Below, one piece after another: positions 8,692 to 17,738 of a stretch of DNA of 64,000 bases. The number at the start of each line of letters is the position of its first letter. The stretch's first letter is position 1. The stretch comes from Pseudomonadota bacterium (GTDB lineage: Bacteria; Pseudomonadota; Gammaproteobacteria; Steroidobacterales; Steroidobacteraceae). Both the position numbers and the translations under genes were made by a program. The notes beneath the pieces are model-generated. The model did not search any database and was not told where the DNA came from. It saw only the letters and a list, made by a program, of their open reading frames with translations. The DNA lies in the NCBI GenBank assembly GCA_019352035.1, contig JABBNZ010000007.1, forward strand, positions 1 to 64,000, given 5' to 3'.

Positions 8692-9318
8692 GCGTCCTCC
8701 CCCGGGTCCCGCGGCTGCGCCCGCAGCATCCAATCGCAAGCCCCGCATCGTTGCTTGCAGCATACACGGTCTCGTACGGGCGTCTACCGTCAGCATTACT
8801 TATGGCGTTCGTTGCCGCGGCGCAACGAGCGGACGCTCCGCTCGGCATCCGTCAGCCCGCCGCGACCTCGAGCGACAGGTCGACCTGCGCCGCCCAGGCG
8901 GGCAGCGCCCCTCCCAGATTGCGCGCGCGCCTTGATCCGCAGCGCCGCGGTCATGACAGCGAAGCATCCAGCGCCGCCGCCGCGCTGCCCATCGGCTTTA
9001 CGGCCGATATAACCGCAGCAGCTTGGCGCGGGAGATGATGACCCGGGCGTGATCGCGCCGCAGGACGGCGGCGCGCAAGGCAATGGGGTTGGTCGCCAGC
9101 ACCAACAGTACACGGACGCTATCGAGCGCCATGACGGCTCCGGCCGTATAGCCGAGCGGGAAGAGAAGCCCGTACCACCATGGGATCCTGTTGGGAGGGC
9201 CGCTTCGAGCCCTGTTGGCCGCCGGTGATCGTGGCGCTCGCGTGGACCGCCGTGTGGGCGAGAGAATCCAGGCGCCCGACAGCGAGCAGTCCCACCCTGG
9301 GGTTGCGTGGGCGACGCC
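8692..9318. other. 627-bp region without a confident gene
   Basis: No frame here has convincing codon usage or homology except a short minus-strand stretch described separately (8998-9132, extending upstream in an open frame to about 9250). The part next to 8691 should hold the promoter of the lipoprotein hydrolase. Several antisense frames run through it but look like composition artefacts. Confidence 0.5.
8998..9132 (-). pseudogene. Possible C-terminal remnant of a membrane glycosyltransferase
   Basis: On the minus strand a frame ending at 8998 encodes PWWYGLLFPLGYTAGAVMAL shortly before and across the ATG at 9132, then a basic tail ending KLLRLYRP. The Pro-Trp-Trp and LL-PLG pattern followed by a second hydrophobic turn resembles the C-terminal membrane helix of GT2 enzymes such as hopene-associated HpnB-like proteins. 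No catalytic domain is found upstream, where the FAD reductase gene ends at 9319. It is therefore either a truncated relic or a chance frame. Weak evidence. Confidence 0.25.
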
Positions 9319-10320
9319 TCAGGCGGCGGCCGCCTCCGCTGCGCCTCCCGCCCCGCGGGTCATCGCCCAGTCGAGCAGCCGGCTCGCGAGCCCGCCGCCG
9401 AGGCTCGCCCCGGTGACGTGGTCCAGGCGGTATTCCTTGCCGTGCACGATGGCTTCGGCCGCCCTGCGGCCGCTGCGCACCGCCGGGCCTATGCCCTCGG
9501 CCATGTCGCGTGTCGCGAGACCGGCGGCATCGCCGGCGATGAAGGCGTTCCCGCGGCGCACCACGTCCACCCGGCCGCGAAGGTAATAGCTGTAGCCCGC
9601 CGGGTCGTAGTGCGCTCCCAGAGCCAGACGGCCGCCGAGCATCCGCGTGAAGAGGGCCCAGTGCTCGTGAATGGAGCGCCCGCTCGCCTTCATGCGATCG
9701 GCCATGCCGCCGATCCCGACGTTGAGCCAGCCGTTCTGCTTCGGCACGTACCAGGCGTATCCCGGCAGCCCGTGATCGAAGAACCACAGATGGCAGTCCG
9801 GCTCGCGCCAGTCGTACTCGATCTCGTGCTCCAGGGTGACGGTCTGCAGCCCGCTCGCGCGCGGGTTGAGCTCGCGAAAGAGGGTGCGGTACACCGGGCA
9901 GCGGGTGCCGCCCGCGCCGATGAGATAGCGGCAGCGGAACGCCTCATCCACGATGTAGGCGCCCTCCTCCTCGCGGATGTTGCGCACGGTGTGCTGCAAC
10001 ACCGGGGCGCCGCTGCGCTCGAGCAGCCAGGCATCGAACTCCACCCGGCGGATCGAGTGCTGCACGCAGCGCACCGGCAGGTGCAGCCCCTTCAGGTGCA
10101 TGTGCATCCGCTGGAAGGTGAGGAAGCGGTGCGGGTAGGCGGCGATGTCGAGCTCCAGATCGCTGACCACATCCGGGGTGATCCAGCCCGCGCAGAGCTT
10201 CAGGCGTGGAAAGCGCTCCTTGTCGAGCACCAGCACGTCCGCGCCCGCCCGCTTCAGCTGCCAGGCGGCACTCGAGCCCGCCGGCCCGCCGCCGACGATC
10301 AGGACGTCGCAGGTGCGCAT
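9319..10320 (-). CDS. FAD-dependent oxidoreductase, geranylgeranyl-reductase-like
   Basis: A 333-aa flavoprotein. The N-terminal dinucleotide-binding motif is VLIVGGGPAGSSAAWQLKRA, followed by VLDKERFPRLKLCAGWI, where the PR-K-C-G segment is typical of geranylgeranyl reductase/lipid-reductase flavoproteins. A second FAD motif, GNAFIAGDAAGLATRDMAEG, lies near residue 270. The gene starts seven bases after the stop of a cyclopropane-fatty-acid-synthase homologue on the same strand, so the two are co-transcribed. A role in reducing or otherwise modifying a lipid produced by that methyltransferase is a reasonable inference. The C-terminal 20 residues are Ala/Gly rich. Confidence 0.8.
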   Translation of the reverse strand: MRTCDVLIVGGGPAGSSAAWQLKRAGADVLVLDKERFPRLKLCAGWITPDVVSDLELDIAAYPHRFLTFQRMHMHLKGLHLPVRCVQHSIRRVEFDAWLLERSGAPVLQHTVRNIREEEGAYIVDEAFRCRYLIGAGGTRCPVYRTLFRELNPRASGLQTVTLEHEIEYDWREPDCHLWFFDHGLPGYAWYVPKQNGWLNVGIGGMADRMKASGRSIHEHWALFTRMLGGRLALGAHYDPAGYSYYLRGRVDVVRRGNAFIAGDAAGLATRDMAEGIGPAVRSGRRAAEAIVHGKEYRLDHVTGASLGGGLASRLLDWAMTRGAGGAAEAAAA

Positions 10321-10327
10321 CGGTCGC

Positions 10328-11611
10328 TCAGCGGGCGTAGAGATGCTCGCGCGTCATCGGGACTTCATTGTTGTCCCGCGGCGCGAACACCACCTGGAAG
10401 AGCTGCAGCGCCCCGGTCGTGAAACCGGCCACCGAGCCCGCCAGATACATCCGCCACATGCGCACGAACTTCTCATCGAACATCTCGCGCACGCGCCCGC
10501 TCGCGGACTCGAAGAGCTCGAGCCAATGGCGCAGCGTCTGCGCGTAGTGCAGGCGCAGGTTCTCCACGTCGAGGACGGAGAACTCCCAGGGCTCGAAGAT
10601 GCGCATCATCTCCGAGAGCGCGGGCGGATAGGCGCCCGGGAAGATCCGCTTCTCGATCCACGGCTGCAGCGGCGCCGACTGGCTGCGCCCGATGGAGTGG
10701 ATGAGCCCGCGGCCCCGGGGGCCGATGCTGCGCGCGATCACCCCGCCGAGCGCCTCGTAGTTATCGACGCCGACGTGCTCTAGCATGCCGACCGACACGA
10801 AGGCATCGTAGCGTCCGGAGATGTTGCGGTAATCGTCGAGGACGTACTCGACCTGTGAGCCGAGTCCGAGGCGCGCGGCGCGCTCGCGGGCAAAGGCCAC
10901 CTGCTCGCGCGAGATGTTGAAAGCGCGAACCTTGACGCCGTAATGCTGCGCCATGTGCAGCGCCAGCGTCCCCCAGCCGCATCCGGCCTCGGCCACGCTC
11001 TCTCCCGGGCGCAGGCGCAGCTTGCGGCAGACGTGGTGCATCTTCGCCGCCTGGGCCTCATCGAGCGTCGCCTCCGGCGCCGGGTAATAGGCGCAGGTGT
11101 ACGCCATGGTCTGCCCGAGCCAGAGCGAGTAGAAATCGTTGCCGATGTCGTAATGGTGGTGGATGTTATCGCGCGAGCCCGAGAGGGTGTTGACGTGCGG
11201 CCGGCGCAGCCGCTCCGCCAGGCGCCGCACCGTCGAGGGTTGGGGGGCACTGCGGCTGGAGTGATAGATCGTCTCGAGCAGCTGCACCAGATCGCCCTCG
11301 ATCTCCAGCCGCCCTTCGCTATAGGCGTCCGGAAATCGCACCTGCGGGTCCGCGAGGATGCCGAGCAGGGTCGCGCGGCTCGAGACGCGCACGCGCGCGA
11401 CGGGCGCAATGCCCGGAGGCGCGACGCGCTCGCCGGTCCAGAGATGGAACTCCAGCGGGGGATTGCCGAGGTACTCGAGCAGGCGCGCCAGCATCCGCCC
11501 CTCCAGCGAGCGGGTGCCCGCCGCCAGGGAGGGCCTGTCGGCAAATTCTTCCGGAGCCGCCGCAGGCTGGCTCGGCACGGCGCGATTCACGCTCTCGTCC
11601 AAGGCATTCAC
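10328..11611 (-). CDS. cfa: Cyclopropane-fatty-acyl-phospholipid synthase family methyltransferase
   Basis: A 427-aa SAM-dependent enzyme acting on unsaturated acyl chains of membrane phospholipids. It shows the Cfa signatures YDIGNDFYSLWLG and MAYTCAYY, the SAM-binding motif VAEAGCGWGTLALHMA, and SVGMLEHVG with the bicarbonate/active-site region after it. The N-terminal part (about residues 40-120) is the lipid-binding domain. Length is slightly above the E. coli enzyme. It heads a two-gene unit with the FAD reductase, which makes alternatives to simple cyclopropanation (for example a methyl- or methylene-branched chain later reduced) worth considering. The gene symbol reflects family only. 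Confidence 0.85.
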   Translation of the reverse strand: MNALDESVNRAVPSQPAAAPEEFADRPSLAAGTRSLEGRMLARLLEYLGNPPLEFHLWTGERVAPPGIAPVARVRVSSRATLLGILADPQVRFPDAYSEGRLEIEGDLVQLLETIYHSSRSAPQPSTVRRLAERLRRPHVNTLSGSRDNIHHHYDIGNDFYSLWLGQTMAYTCAYYPAPEATLDEAQAAKMHHVCRKLRLRPGESVAEAGCGWGTLALHMAQHYGVKVRAFNISREQVAFARERAARLGLGSQVEYVLDDYRNISGRYDAFVSVGMLEHVGVDNYEALGGVIARSIGPRGRGLIHSIGRSQSAPLQPWIEKRIFPGAYPPALSEMMRIFEPWEFSVLDVENLRLHYAQTLRHWLELFESASGRVREMFDEKFVRMWRMYLAGSVAGFTTGALQLFQVVFAPRDNNEVPMTREHLYAR

Positions 11612-11666
11612 GATTGATCTCCCCTTCTCGTCCGGGGCCTAATTTAGCATGACTGCCCGGAGCGCT

Positions 11667-12929
11667 TCAGGGTGCCACCGTCATCCGGTAGCAGTCGATG
11701 AGGCGCTGAACGTGCGCCTGCAGGCCGAAGCGCCGGGAGCTCGAGACGGCGCCTCGTGCGTAGGAGAAGCGCTTGCCGGGGTCGCGCAGGGTCTCGACCA
11801 CGGCAGCCGCGAACGCCTCGGGGTCCTCAGGCGGCACCAGACGCCCGTTCAGCCCGTCCACCACCACCTCCGGCAGCCCCCCCACGGCATAAGCGACCAC
11901 GGGCCGCGCCGCGGCCAGAGCCTCGATGGCGGCAAGGCCCAGGCCCTCGGACTGCGAGGGCATCAAGAGGAGATCGATGGCGCCCAGCAGACGCGGCACA
12001 TCGACCCGGCGGCCGAGAAAGCGCACGTGTTGAGACATGCCGAGGCTGCGCGCGAGCGCCTCGCACGCGGCGCGCTCCGGCCCGTCGCCGATCACGAGGA
12101 GCAGCGCTCGCGGGCAGCTGCGCACGATCGTGGGCAGCATCCGCAGCAGCGCGCGGTGGCCCTTGACCGGATGCATGCGGCCGACGATGGCGAGCACCGG
12201 CCGGCCAGGCTCGATTCCGAGCTCGGCTCGCACCCGGCTGCGCGCGCCAGCCCCGGCGCTTCGCAGCGCTTCGAGGGGAACGCCGTTGCGGGCGACGCGC
12301 ACCCGCGCCGGGGTAACGTGATAGCGGCTCACGGTCAACTCCCGCACGGCCTCCGAAACGCACACGGCGGCGTCGGTGGGCTGCGCGAAGAGCCGCTGCA
12401 GCACGTTTACCGCCCCAGGATCGTTGAGGTCATGCACGTGCAACAGGGTCCGGGCGCCTATGAGCCGCGCAGCGATTCGCGCGACAAGGGTTCCCTTGAT
12501 CCCGGTCGCATGCAACAGCCGCACGCCATTGCGCCTGGCGAGGGCCGCCACGCGCAGGGCGACTGTTGGATCCCACTTGCCGGCATCGAAGAAGACGGGA
12601 CGGATGCCGAGTGCGCGCAACTCCGCGGCTGCGGCATGCGGTGCACGCAGAAAGCAGACGGTCAAGTCAACGCCCGCGCGAGCCAGCAACGGCAGCACGT
12701 GCACCAGATAAGTCGTGACGCCGTGGCGCACGCCGTCGGCATATCCGAAGTGATCGGCGAGCACCATGACGGGCGGCAGGTCAATGATCGGCCGGGGCGG
12801 CGCATCGAGCGGCGCCGTGCCGTCAGGGCCCGCATGCCTGCCGGGCTCCAGTGCCAGCCGCATTCCGTTTCCCGGTCCCGTTTCCGCCTGCGTGGTTGCG
12901 TCGCTCAAGGCCCGTCCCGATCGTGTCAC
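11667..12929 (-). CDS. Glycosyltransferase family 4 protein
   Basis: A 420-aa cytoplasmic GT-B glycosyltransferase. The N-terminal domain contains DHFGYADGVRHGVTTYLVHV (acceptor side, glycine-rich turn). The C-terminal nucleotide-sugar domain has VLAIVGRMHPVKGHRALLRM and PSQSEGLGLAAIEALAAARP with the E-x7-E retaining motif, then VVAYAVGGLPEVV. The first 45 residues are low-complexity, so a later start such as the Met at about residue 23 is possible. It stands 55 bp upstream of the cfa-like gene on the same strand, but the Cfa protein starts independently. Donor and acceptor are unknown. Confidence 0.8.
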   Translation of the reverse strand: MTRSGRALSDATTQAETGPGNGMRLALEPGRHAGPDGTAPLDAPPRPIIDLPPVMVLADHFGYADGVRHGVTTYLVHVLPLLARAGVDLTVCFLRAPHAAAAELRALGIRPVFFDAGKWDPTVALRVAALARRNGVRLLHATGIKGTLVARIAARLIGARTLLHVHDLNDPGAVNVLQRLFAQPTDAAVCVSEAVRELTVSRYHVTPARVRVARNGVPLEALRSAGAGARSRVRAELGIEPGRPVLAIVGRMHPVKGHRALLRMLPTIVRSCPRALLLVIGDGPERAACEALARSLGMSQHVRFLGRRVDVPRLLGAIDLLLMPSQSEGLGLAAIEALAAARPVVAYAVGGLPEVVVDGLNGRLVPPEDPEAFAAAVVETLRDPGKRFSYARGAVSSSRRFGLQAHVQRLIDCYRMTVAP

Positions 12930-13134
12930 TGCCGCATTCGGGCGAGCGGAAGCAAAGCCTATGCCCCTGTCGAGCCCCGCCTACAGCTTCCCGGCTCGCG
13001 GCGGCCTTCACGATGCATGTCCAGCGGCAGACCTACCGCTAGCGATTCGGGTACGACAAGAGCGAGCGCGACTGGCGCCCGGCGATGACCGCCGGCCACC
13101 GCCAGCGTCGCGCCTGCCCGCGGCCGAAGGTCAC

Positions 13135-13803
13135 CTATGATTGAGCTTGCCCAGAGCGCGCTCCCCGCTGCGCGAGCCCGCGCAGCCCGGCCGCGACGAA
13201 CGGGCCCAGGCGCGCCCTGAGGGCGGCGACGTCGTTGGAGCGGCACAGGCCGTCGGAGAGGACATCGAGGCGGCCGGTCTCGGCGAGTGAGAGGGTGAGC
13301 GCGCCGGTGAGGAAGTTGTAGCCCCAGAAGATGTCCTCGGGCGCGGCGCCGGGGAGGGATTCCATGAGCGCGCGGATGAACTCGCGCACCGTCGCATCGA
13401 AGGTCTTGCTCATCAGACGCCGGCCCCACTCCGGGGAGTTGTTCACCCAGGCGAGGAGCGAGAAATAGCTGTGCCAGCCCGGACCGGCATGGTCGAGGAA
13501 ATCCAGGATCGGATCGAAGAACGCCCCGATCACCGCCTCGGGGCTCACCGCCTGCGGCGCCGCGGCCCGGCGCACCGCGGTGAGGCGGCGCAGCCGCTCC
13601 TCGTTGAGCACGGCGCCCCGGCGCTCGAGGATCGCGGCGAAAAGCGGCTTCTTGCCCCCGAAATGATAGTTGACGAGCGCGAGATCGACCCCCGCCTCGC
13701 CCGTGATCTCACGCAGCGAGGTCGCGTGAAACCCCTTGCGGGCAAAGAGCTTCTCGGCGGCATCCAGAAGCTTCTCTTTGGTCGTGCGCTTGGGCCGGGC
13801 CAT
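13135..13803 (-). CDS. TetR/AcrR family transcriptional regulator
   Basis: A 222-aa repressor starting at the ATG at 13803 (GGGGGAG four bases before it). The N-terminal TetR helix-turn-helix reads KEKLLDAAEKLFARKGFHAT and continues SLREITGEAGVDLALVNYHF-GGKK, a canonical motif. The C-terminal ligand domain resembles the fatty-acid-responsive, CerR-like group (DHAGPGWHSYFSLLAWVNNSP). It is divergent from the TonB receptor gene at 14066, and palindromes typical of TetR operators lie between them (13972-14011), so it likely represses the receptor and itself. The ligand is unknown. Confidence 0.87.
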   Translation of the reverse strand: MARPKRTTKEKLLDAAEKLFARKGFHATSLREITGEAGVDLALVNYHFGGKKPLFAAILERRGAVLNEERLRRLTAVRRAAAPQAVSPEAVIGAFFDPILDFLDHAGPGWHSYFSLLAWVNNSPEWGRRLMSKTFDATVREFIRALMESLPGAAPEDIFWGYNFLTGALTLSLAETGRLDVLSDGLCRSNDVAALRARLGPFVAAGLRGLAQRGARSGQAQS

Positions 13804-13995
13804 CGATCTCCCCCGTGAAACGCCCATTCTAGCGGGTGGGGCGGCCGCGGCCGGGGCTTTCGCCGCGGCACTGCGCACCGAGTCTCGCCGGCCGGCGCGC
13901 CCGGGCGCCGCGCACCCGCACTGCGGTCCCGCCGGCCGCCGCCGCCCGACGGCTCTCCGGCTCCCCGTTGCAGTTCAACAACTGTTGCACTAGAC

Positions 13996-14011
13996 TTCAA
14001 CGGTCGTTCAA
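13996..14011. promoter_or_regulatory. Putative TetR-type operator between regulator and TonB receptor
   Basis: TTCAACGGTCGTTCAA contains the dyad AACG-GT-CGTT flanked by TTC and CAA. A second dyad, CAGTT-CAAC-AACTG, lies just upstream at 13971-13984. Both sit in the 262-bp divergent region between the TetR gene and the TonB receptor gene, where TetR proteins of this group usually bind TTCAACG-type palindromes. Binding is inferred from position and symmetry. Confidence 0.45.
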
Positions 14012-14065
14012 TACAAGTCAACCGCGAACGGCATCAACGACTGTCTGGTCAGAGGGGGCTCGGCA

Positions 14066-16447
14066 ATGTCGAACAGGCTTTCAGGGGCATTCATCGTCGC
14101 CTGCGGCGTTCTCGCCGCAGGCGCGGCGGCGGCGCAAGGCGCCGCCCATTCCACCTCCAGCGCCGCCGCCGCCGATGCGGCGCCGGCCGAGCTGCAGGAG
14201 GTCGTCGTGACCGCCCGGCACCGCAAGGAAAACCTGCAGAACGTGCCGCTCACGGACACCGCGGTGACGGCGGCCGCGATCCGGACGTGGGACGTCACGA
14301 GTCTCGAGGACTTGAACAGCTTCGTGCCCAACATGAAGATCTCCCAGGACCGGGCGACGAGCAGCACCATCAACGTCTACATCCGCGGCGTCGGCCAGAG
14401 CGATCCGCTCTGGGGCTTCGATCCGGCCGTCGGCGTCTACATCGATGATGTCTACCTCGCCCGCCCGCAGGCCGCCCTCCTCGATGTTCTCGATGTCCAG
14501 CGGCTCGAGGTGCTCTCCGGACCGCAGGGAACGCTCTACGGCAAGAACACCATCGCCGGGGCGATCAAATACGTCACCCGCGACATCGTCGGTCCGACGT
14601 GGCTCACCGCCTCGGTGACGGGCGGCAATTACGCCCGGCACGATTTCAAGCTCGACTTCTCGACGCCGGTGATCGACCATCACGTGTACTTCGGCGTCTC
14701 ACTCGGAGAGCTGCGGCATGCCGGCTACGGCGAGGTCGTCGCCCAGCCGGGGCAGCCGCCGAGCCCGCAGAACTTCATCGGCGAGGCGGTCTCGAACAAG
14801 AACGTGTTCGCCGGCCGAGCCAACCTCACCCTCCTCTGGGGCGAGAGCTCCAAGCTCGTGCTCGTGGCCGACGACATCCTCGATGACTCCAATGCCTCGG
14901 GCGGCCATCGCCTGACCAATTACCTAGTACCGCAGCTGTCGAATCCCTTCGACATGTACAACGACATGCCCGTGGGCAAGGACTACTTCCACCGCAACGG
15001 CTTCTCCGGCACCTACAGCCAGAAGCTGACCGAGCACCTCGACCTCAAGCTCATCGGCGCCTATTACGAAGGCCACGGCCAGCAGTTCATCAACTTCGCG
15101 CAGACCAACCAGAACCTCTTCGAAGTGCCGGCCCATTTCCAGGATCAGCAGACCTCCGGCGAGGGCAGGATCAACTTCACGAGCAGCCTGGTGAAGGGCG
15201 TGGCGGGCGTCTTCTTCATGGATAGCACCGCCTGCGGCGACTACAACGCCTCGATCGGCACCCTGAATCTCCTCGGGGTGCCGGCGTTCGATCTCTACAT
15301 CACCGAGCTCGTCCAGGGCTGCGTGAACACCAAGAGCTACGCCGTCTATGGCGATACCGCATGGAAGCTGACGGAGAAGCTGGACCTCGACACCGGCATC
15401 CGGTGGAACGAGGACCGCAAGACCGCGCACGTGTACCAGGCCGACTACGGCAGCCTCGCCCCGACGCAGCTCTACCCCGGCCAGACATTCTTCGATCCGG
15501 GCGCGGTGCCCGCCGGCTTCTTCCCCGACCCGGGCGTCGTCACGAACTACACCCGGCAGAAGCCCTTCGTCAACGTCACCCCGCGGCTCGGCTTCAATTA
15601 CCACTTCACCCCGAGCATCATGGGCTACATCATGTACAGCCGCGGGTTCCTGAGCGGCGGGTTCGACATGCGCGGCAATGCCGCGGTGTTCCCCGGCACG
15701 CAAAACGGTTACGACTCGGAGGTCGCCAACAACTACGAGGCGGGCCTGAAGTCCACCTGGCTGGATGACACGCTGCTCGTGAACGTCACCGCCTTCTACG
15801 ACCCGTACACGAACGCGCAGATCGGAGTGCAGCAGTTCGTCGAGTACGCCGGGACGCCCACCAACCTGACCGCGGTGCTCAATGCCGGCAAGCAGATCAA
15901 CGAGGGTCTGGAGCTGCAGTCGGCGTGGCGCGCCAGCCGCTCGCTCAACATTGGGCTCAATGTCGGCTATCTGGACTCCTATTACCAGGATTACCTCATC
16001 CCCTGCAGCGTGTTCACCGCGGCGCCGGGCTGCGGGGCCAGCGTGGCCGCAGTCAACGTCGCGGACGAGAACCATCCCCTCAACGCCCCGCGCTGGACGG
16101 TCTCGGGCAACGCCGCCTACACGTGGTTCCTCGACTCGGGGTCGCTTCTCGCTCGGGTGGGCTATGACTGGCGCAGCTTCACCAAGGTCGCCAATACGAC
16201 GCCCAGCGTGACCGATCAGCCTTCCTATGGACTCCTCAACGCCGGGCTCGCGTTCACCACCGCGAACGGGCACTGGCGCTTCTCGTTCGACGGCAAGAAC
16301 CTGACGGACACCCTCTACCGCGTGGCGGGCTACGACTTCGGCAATGCGCCCATCGGGCCGGCCAACTCCTTCATCGGCGGCATCAGCCAGATCGGATTCT
16401 ACGGGCCGCCGCGCACCTACTCCGCGACGGTGACCTACCATTACTAG
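14066..16447 (+). CDS. TonB-dependent receptor (no STN domain)
   Basis: A 793-aa outer-membrane receptor importing an unidentified substrate. A signal peptide is followed by a TonB-box-like stretch ELQEVVVTARHRKENLQNVP near residue 50, a plug domain (VYIRGVGQSDPLWGFDPAVG, QRLEVLSGPQGTLYGKNTIA) and a C-terminal barrel ending TYSATVTYHY with a terminal aromatic residue. AGAGGGGG lies seven bases before the ATG. It is divergent from a TetR gene and 16 bp upstream of a 3-hydroxybutyrate dehydrogenase gene, so uptake of a hydroxybutyrate oligomer or related compound is possible but unproven. Receptors of this Caulobacter/sphingomonad-like class take up many plant and microbial molecules. Confidence 0.9.
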   Translation: MSNRLSGAFIVACGVLAAGAAAAQGAAHSTSSAAAADAAPAELQEVVVTARHRKENLQNVPLTDTAVTAAAIRTWDVTSLEDLNSFVPNMKISQDRATSSTINVYIRGVGQSDPLWGFDPAVGVYIDDVYLARPQAALLDVLDVQRLEVLSGPQGTLYGKNTIAGAIKYVTRDIVGPTWLTASVTGGNYARHDFKLDFSTPVIDHHVYFGVSLGELRHAGYGEVVAQPGQPPSPQNFIGEAVSNKNVFAGRANLTLLWGESSKLVLVADDILDDSNASGGHRLTNYLVPQLSNPFDMYNDMPVGKDYFHRNGFSGTYSQKLTEHLDLKLIGAYYEGHGQQFINFAQTNQNLFEVPAHFQDQQTSGEGRINFTSSLVKGVAGVFFMDSTACGDYNASIGTLNLLGVPAFDLYITELVQGCVNTKSYAVYGDTAWKLTEKLDLDTGIRWNEDRKTAHVYQADYGSLAPTQLYPGQTFFDPGAVPAGFFPDPGVVTNYTRQKPFVNVTPRLGFNYHFTPSIMGYIMYSRGFLSGGFDMRGNAAVFPGTQNGYDSEVANNYEAGLKSTWLDDTLLVNVTAFYDPYTNAQIGVQQFVEYAGTPTNLTAVLNAGKQINEGLELQSAWRASRSLNIGLNVGYLDSYYQDYLIPCSVFTAAPGCGASVAAVNVADENHPLNAPRWTVSGNAAYTWFLDSGSLLARVGYDWRSFTKVANTTPSVTDQPSYGLLNAGLAFTTANGHWRFSFDGKNLTDTLYRVAGYDFGNAPIGPANSFIGGISQIGFYGPPRTYSATVTYHY

Positions 16448-16463
16448 CGCAGCCCCCAAGCCG

Positions 16464-17243
16464 ATGCGGTTGCAGGATCAGGTCGCGCTGATCACCGGCG
16501 CGGCGAGCGGCATCGGGCTCGAGGTGGCGCGGACCTTCGTGCGGGAGGGCGCGCGGGTTGCGATCGCCGACATCGACGCCGCGGAGGCATCGAAATCCGC
16601 CGCGGAGCTCTCGCGCGGTGGTGGACAGGCGATCGCGCTTACGATGGACGTCACGCGCGAGGACGAGGTCGAGGCCGGTATCACACGCGCGGCAGAGACC
16701 TGGGGAAGGCTGGACGTCCTCGTCTGCAACGCCGGCATTCAGGTCATCTCGCCGATCGAGGCCCTGTCGCTCGCCGACTGGCAACGGGTGCTCGCGGTGC
16801 ACCTCGACGGGGCATTCCTGGCCACCCGTGCGGCGCTGCGTCACATGTACGCGCGCCGCGCGGGCAGCATCATCTACATGGGCTCGGTCCATTCGAAAGA
16901 GGCCTCGGTCCTCAAGGCGCCCTACGTCACCGCCAAGCACGGGCTCCTCGGGCTCACACGCGTGGTGGCCAAGGAAGGCGCCCGCCACGGCGTGCGCGCG
17001 AACCTCATCTGCCCGGGATTCGTGCGCACGCCGCTCGTCGAGCGGCAGATTCCGCAGCAGGCCGCGGCCCTCGGCCTCTCCGAGGAGGAGGTCGTCCGCC
17101 AGGTCATGCTGAAGGACACGGTGGACGGGGAGTTCACCACCACCCGGGACGTCGCCGAGGCGGCCCTCTTCTTCGCCTCCTTCGAGTCCGCCGCGCTCAC
17201 CGGTCAGTCGCTGCTCGTCAGCCACGGCTGGTCGATGCAATGA
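16464..17243 (+). CDS. bdhA: 3-hydroxybutyrate dehydrogenase (SDR family)
   Basis: A 259-aa NAD-dependent short-chain dehydrogenase that would interconvert (R)-3-hydroxybutyrate and acetoacetate. It shows TGAASGIG, NAG, the catalytic Ser in YMGSVHSKEA and the Tyr/Lys pair in APYVTAKHG. The family-specific C-terminal block runs RANLICPGFVRTPLVERQIP through VDGEFTT to the terminal VSHGWSMQ, which closely follows known 3-hydroxybutyrate dehydrogenases. It starts 16 bp after the TonB receptor stop on the same strand, so it is probably in that TetR-controlled transcript. Confidence 0.85.
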   Translation: MRLQDQVALITGAASGIGLEVARTFVREGARVAIADIDAAEASKSAAELSRGGGQAIALTMDVTREDEVEAGITRAAETWGRLDVLVCNAGIQVISPIEALSLADWQRVLAVHLDGAFLATRAALRHMYARRAGSIIYMGSVHSKEASVLKAPYVTAKHGLLGLTRVVAKEGARHGVRANLICPGFVRTPLVERQIPQQAAALGLSEEEVVRQVMLKDTVDGEFTTTRDVAEAALFFASFESAALTGQSLLVSHGWSMQ

Positions 17244-17321
17244 AGTTAGCGTAGCCTTTGCCGCTTTCAACGGGGAGGCGCCCGCCTGCGGCGCCATCCG
17301 CCGGAAAGGCAGCAAGGGCGC

Positions 17322-17711
17322 ATGTGGAAGTCGATCATCGCGATCAGTGTGGGCGCAAGCGCCGGGGCGATTCTGCGCTGGTGGCTCGGTGACCGGCTGA
17401 ATGCGGTATTTCCGCTGCTGCCGCCCGGCACCCTGGCGGCGAACATCATCGGCGCCTACGTGATCGGTGCCGCCGTGGCGTTCTTCGCGACCTTCCCCGC
17501 GCTACCGGCCGAGTGGCGCCTTCTCATCATCACCGGCTTTTGCGGGGGCCTCACCACGTTCTCCACGTTCTCGGCCGAGGTGGTGGGACTGCTGCAGCGC
17601 GGTCAGCCGCTGTGGGCGGCCACCGAGGTGATCACCCACGTGGCCGCCTCGCTCCTGATGACCTTCGCCGGAATGGCAACGGTGCTCTGGCTGCGCGCAA
17701 TCACGAGCTGA
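17322..17711 (+). CDS. crcB: CrcB/Fluc fluoride channel
   Basis: A 129-aa four-helix inner-membrane fluoride exporter; these act as antiparallel dimers. The family motif [16 protein letters not shown] (central Na+ site and phenylalanine box) is present around residue 68, and [17 protein letters not shown] lies at the N-terminus. AAGG precedes the ATG by four bases. I looked for a crcB-type fluoride riboswitch in the 78 bp upstream and did not find its conserved bases. The gene stands alone between the dehydrogenase and a small hypothetical gene. Confidence 0.92.
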   Translation: MWKSIIAISVGASAGAILRWWLGDRLNAVFPLLPPGTLAANIIGAYVIGAAVAFFATFPALPAEWRLLIITGFCGGLTTFSTFSAEVVGLLQRGQPLWAATEVITHVAASLLMTFAGMATVLWLRAITS

Positions 17712-17738
17712 GCCTGAGCGGCCGGAGCCTGATTTCCC

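Noticed and set aside
8796-9113. 105-codon minus-strand frame
   Set aside because: Cys/Pro/Arg-rich sequence with no family resemblance; it overlaps the better glycosyltransferase-tail frame in another phase.
17244-17321. Fluoride riboswitch upstream of crcB
   Set aside because: The conserved crcB-motif bases and pseudoknot partners could not be found in the 78-bp leader.
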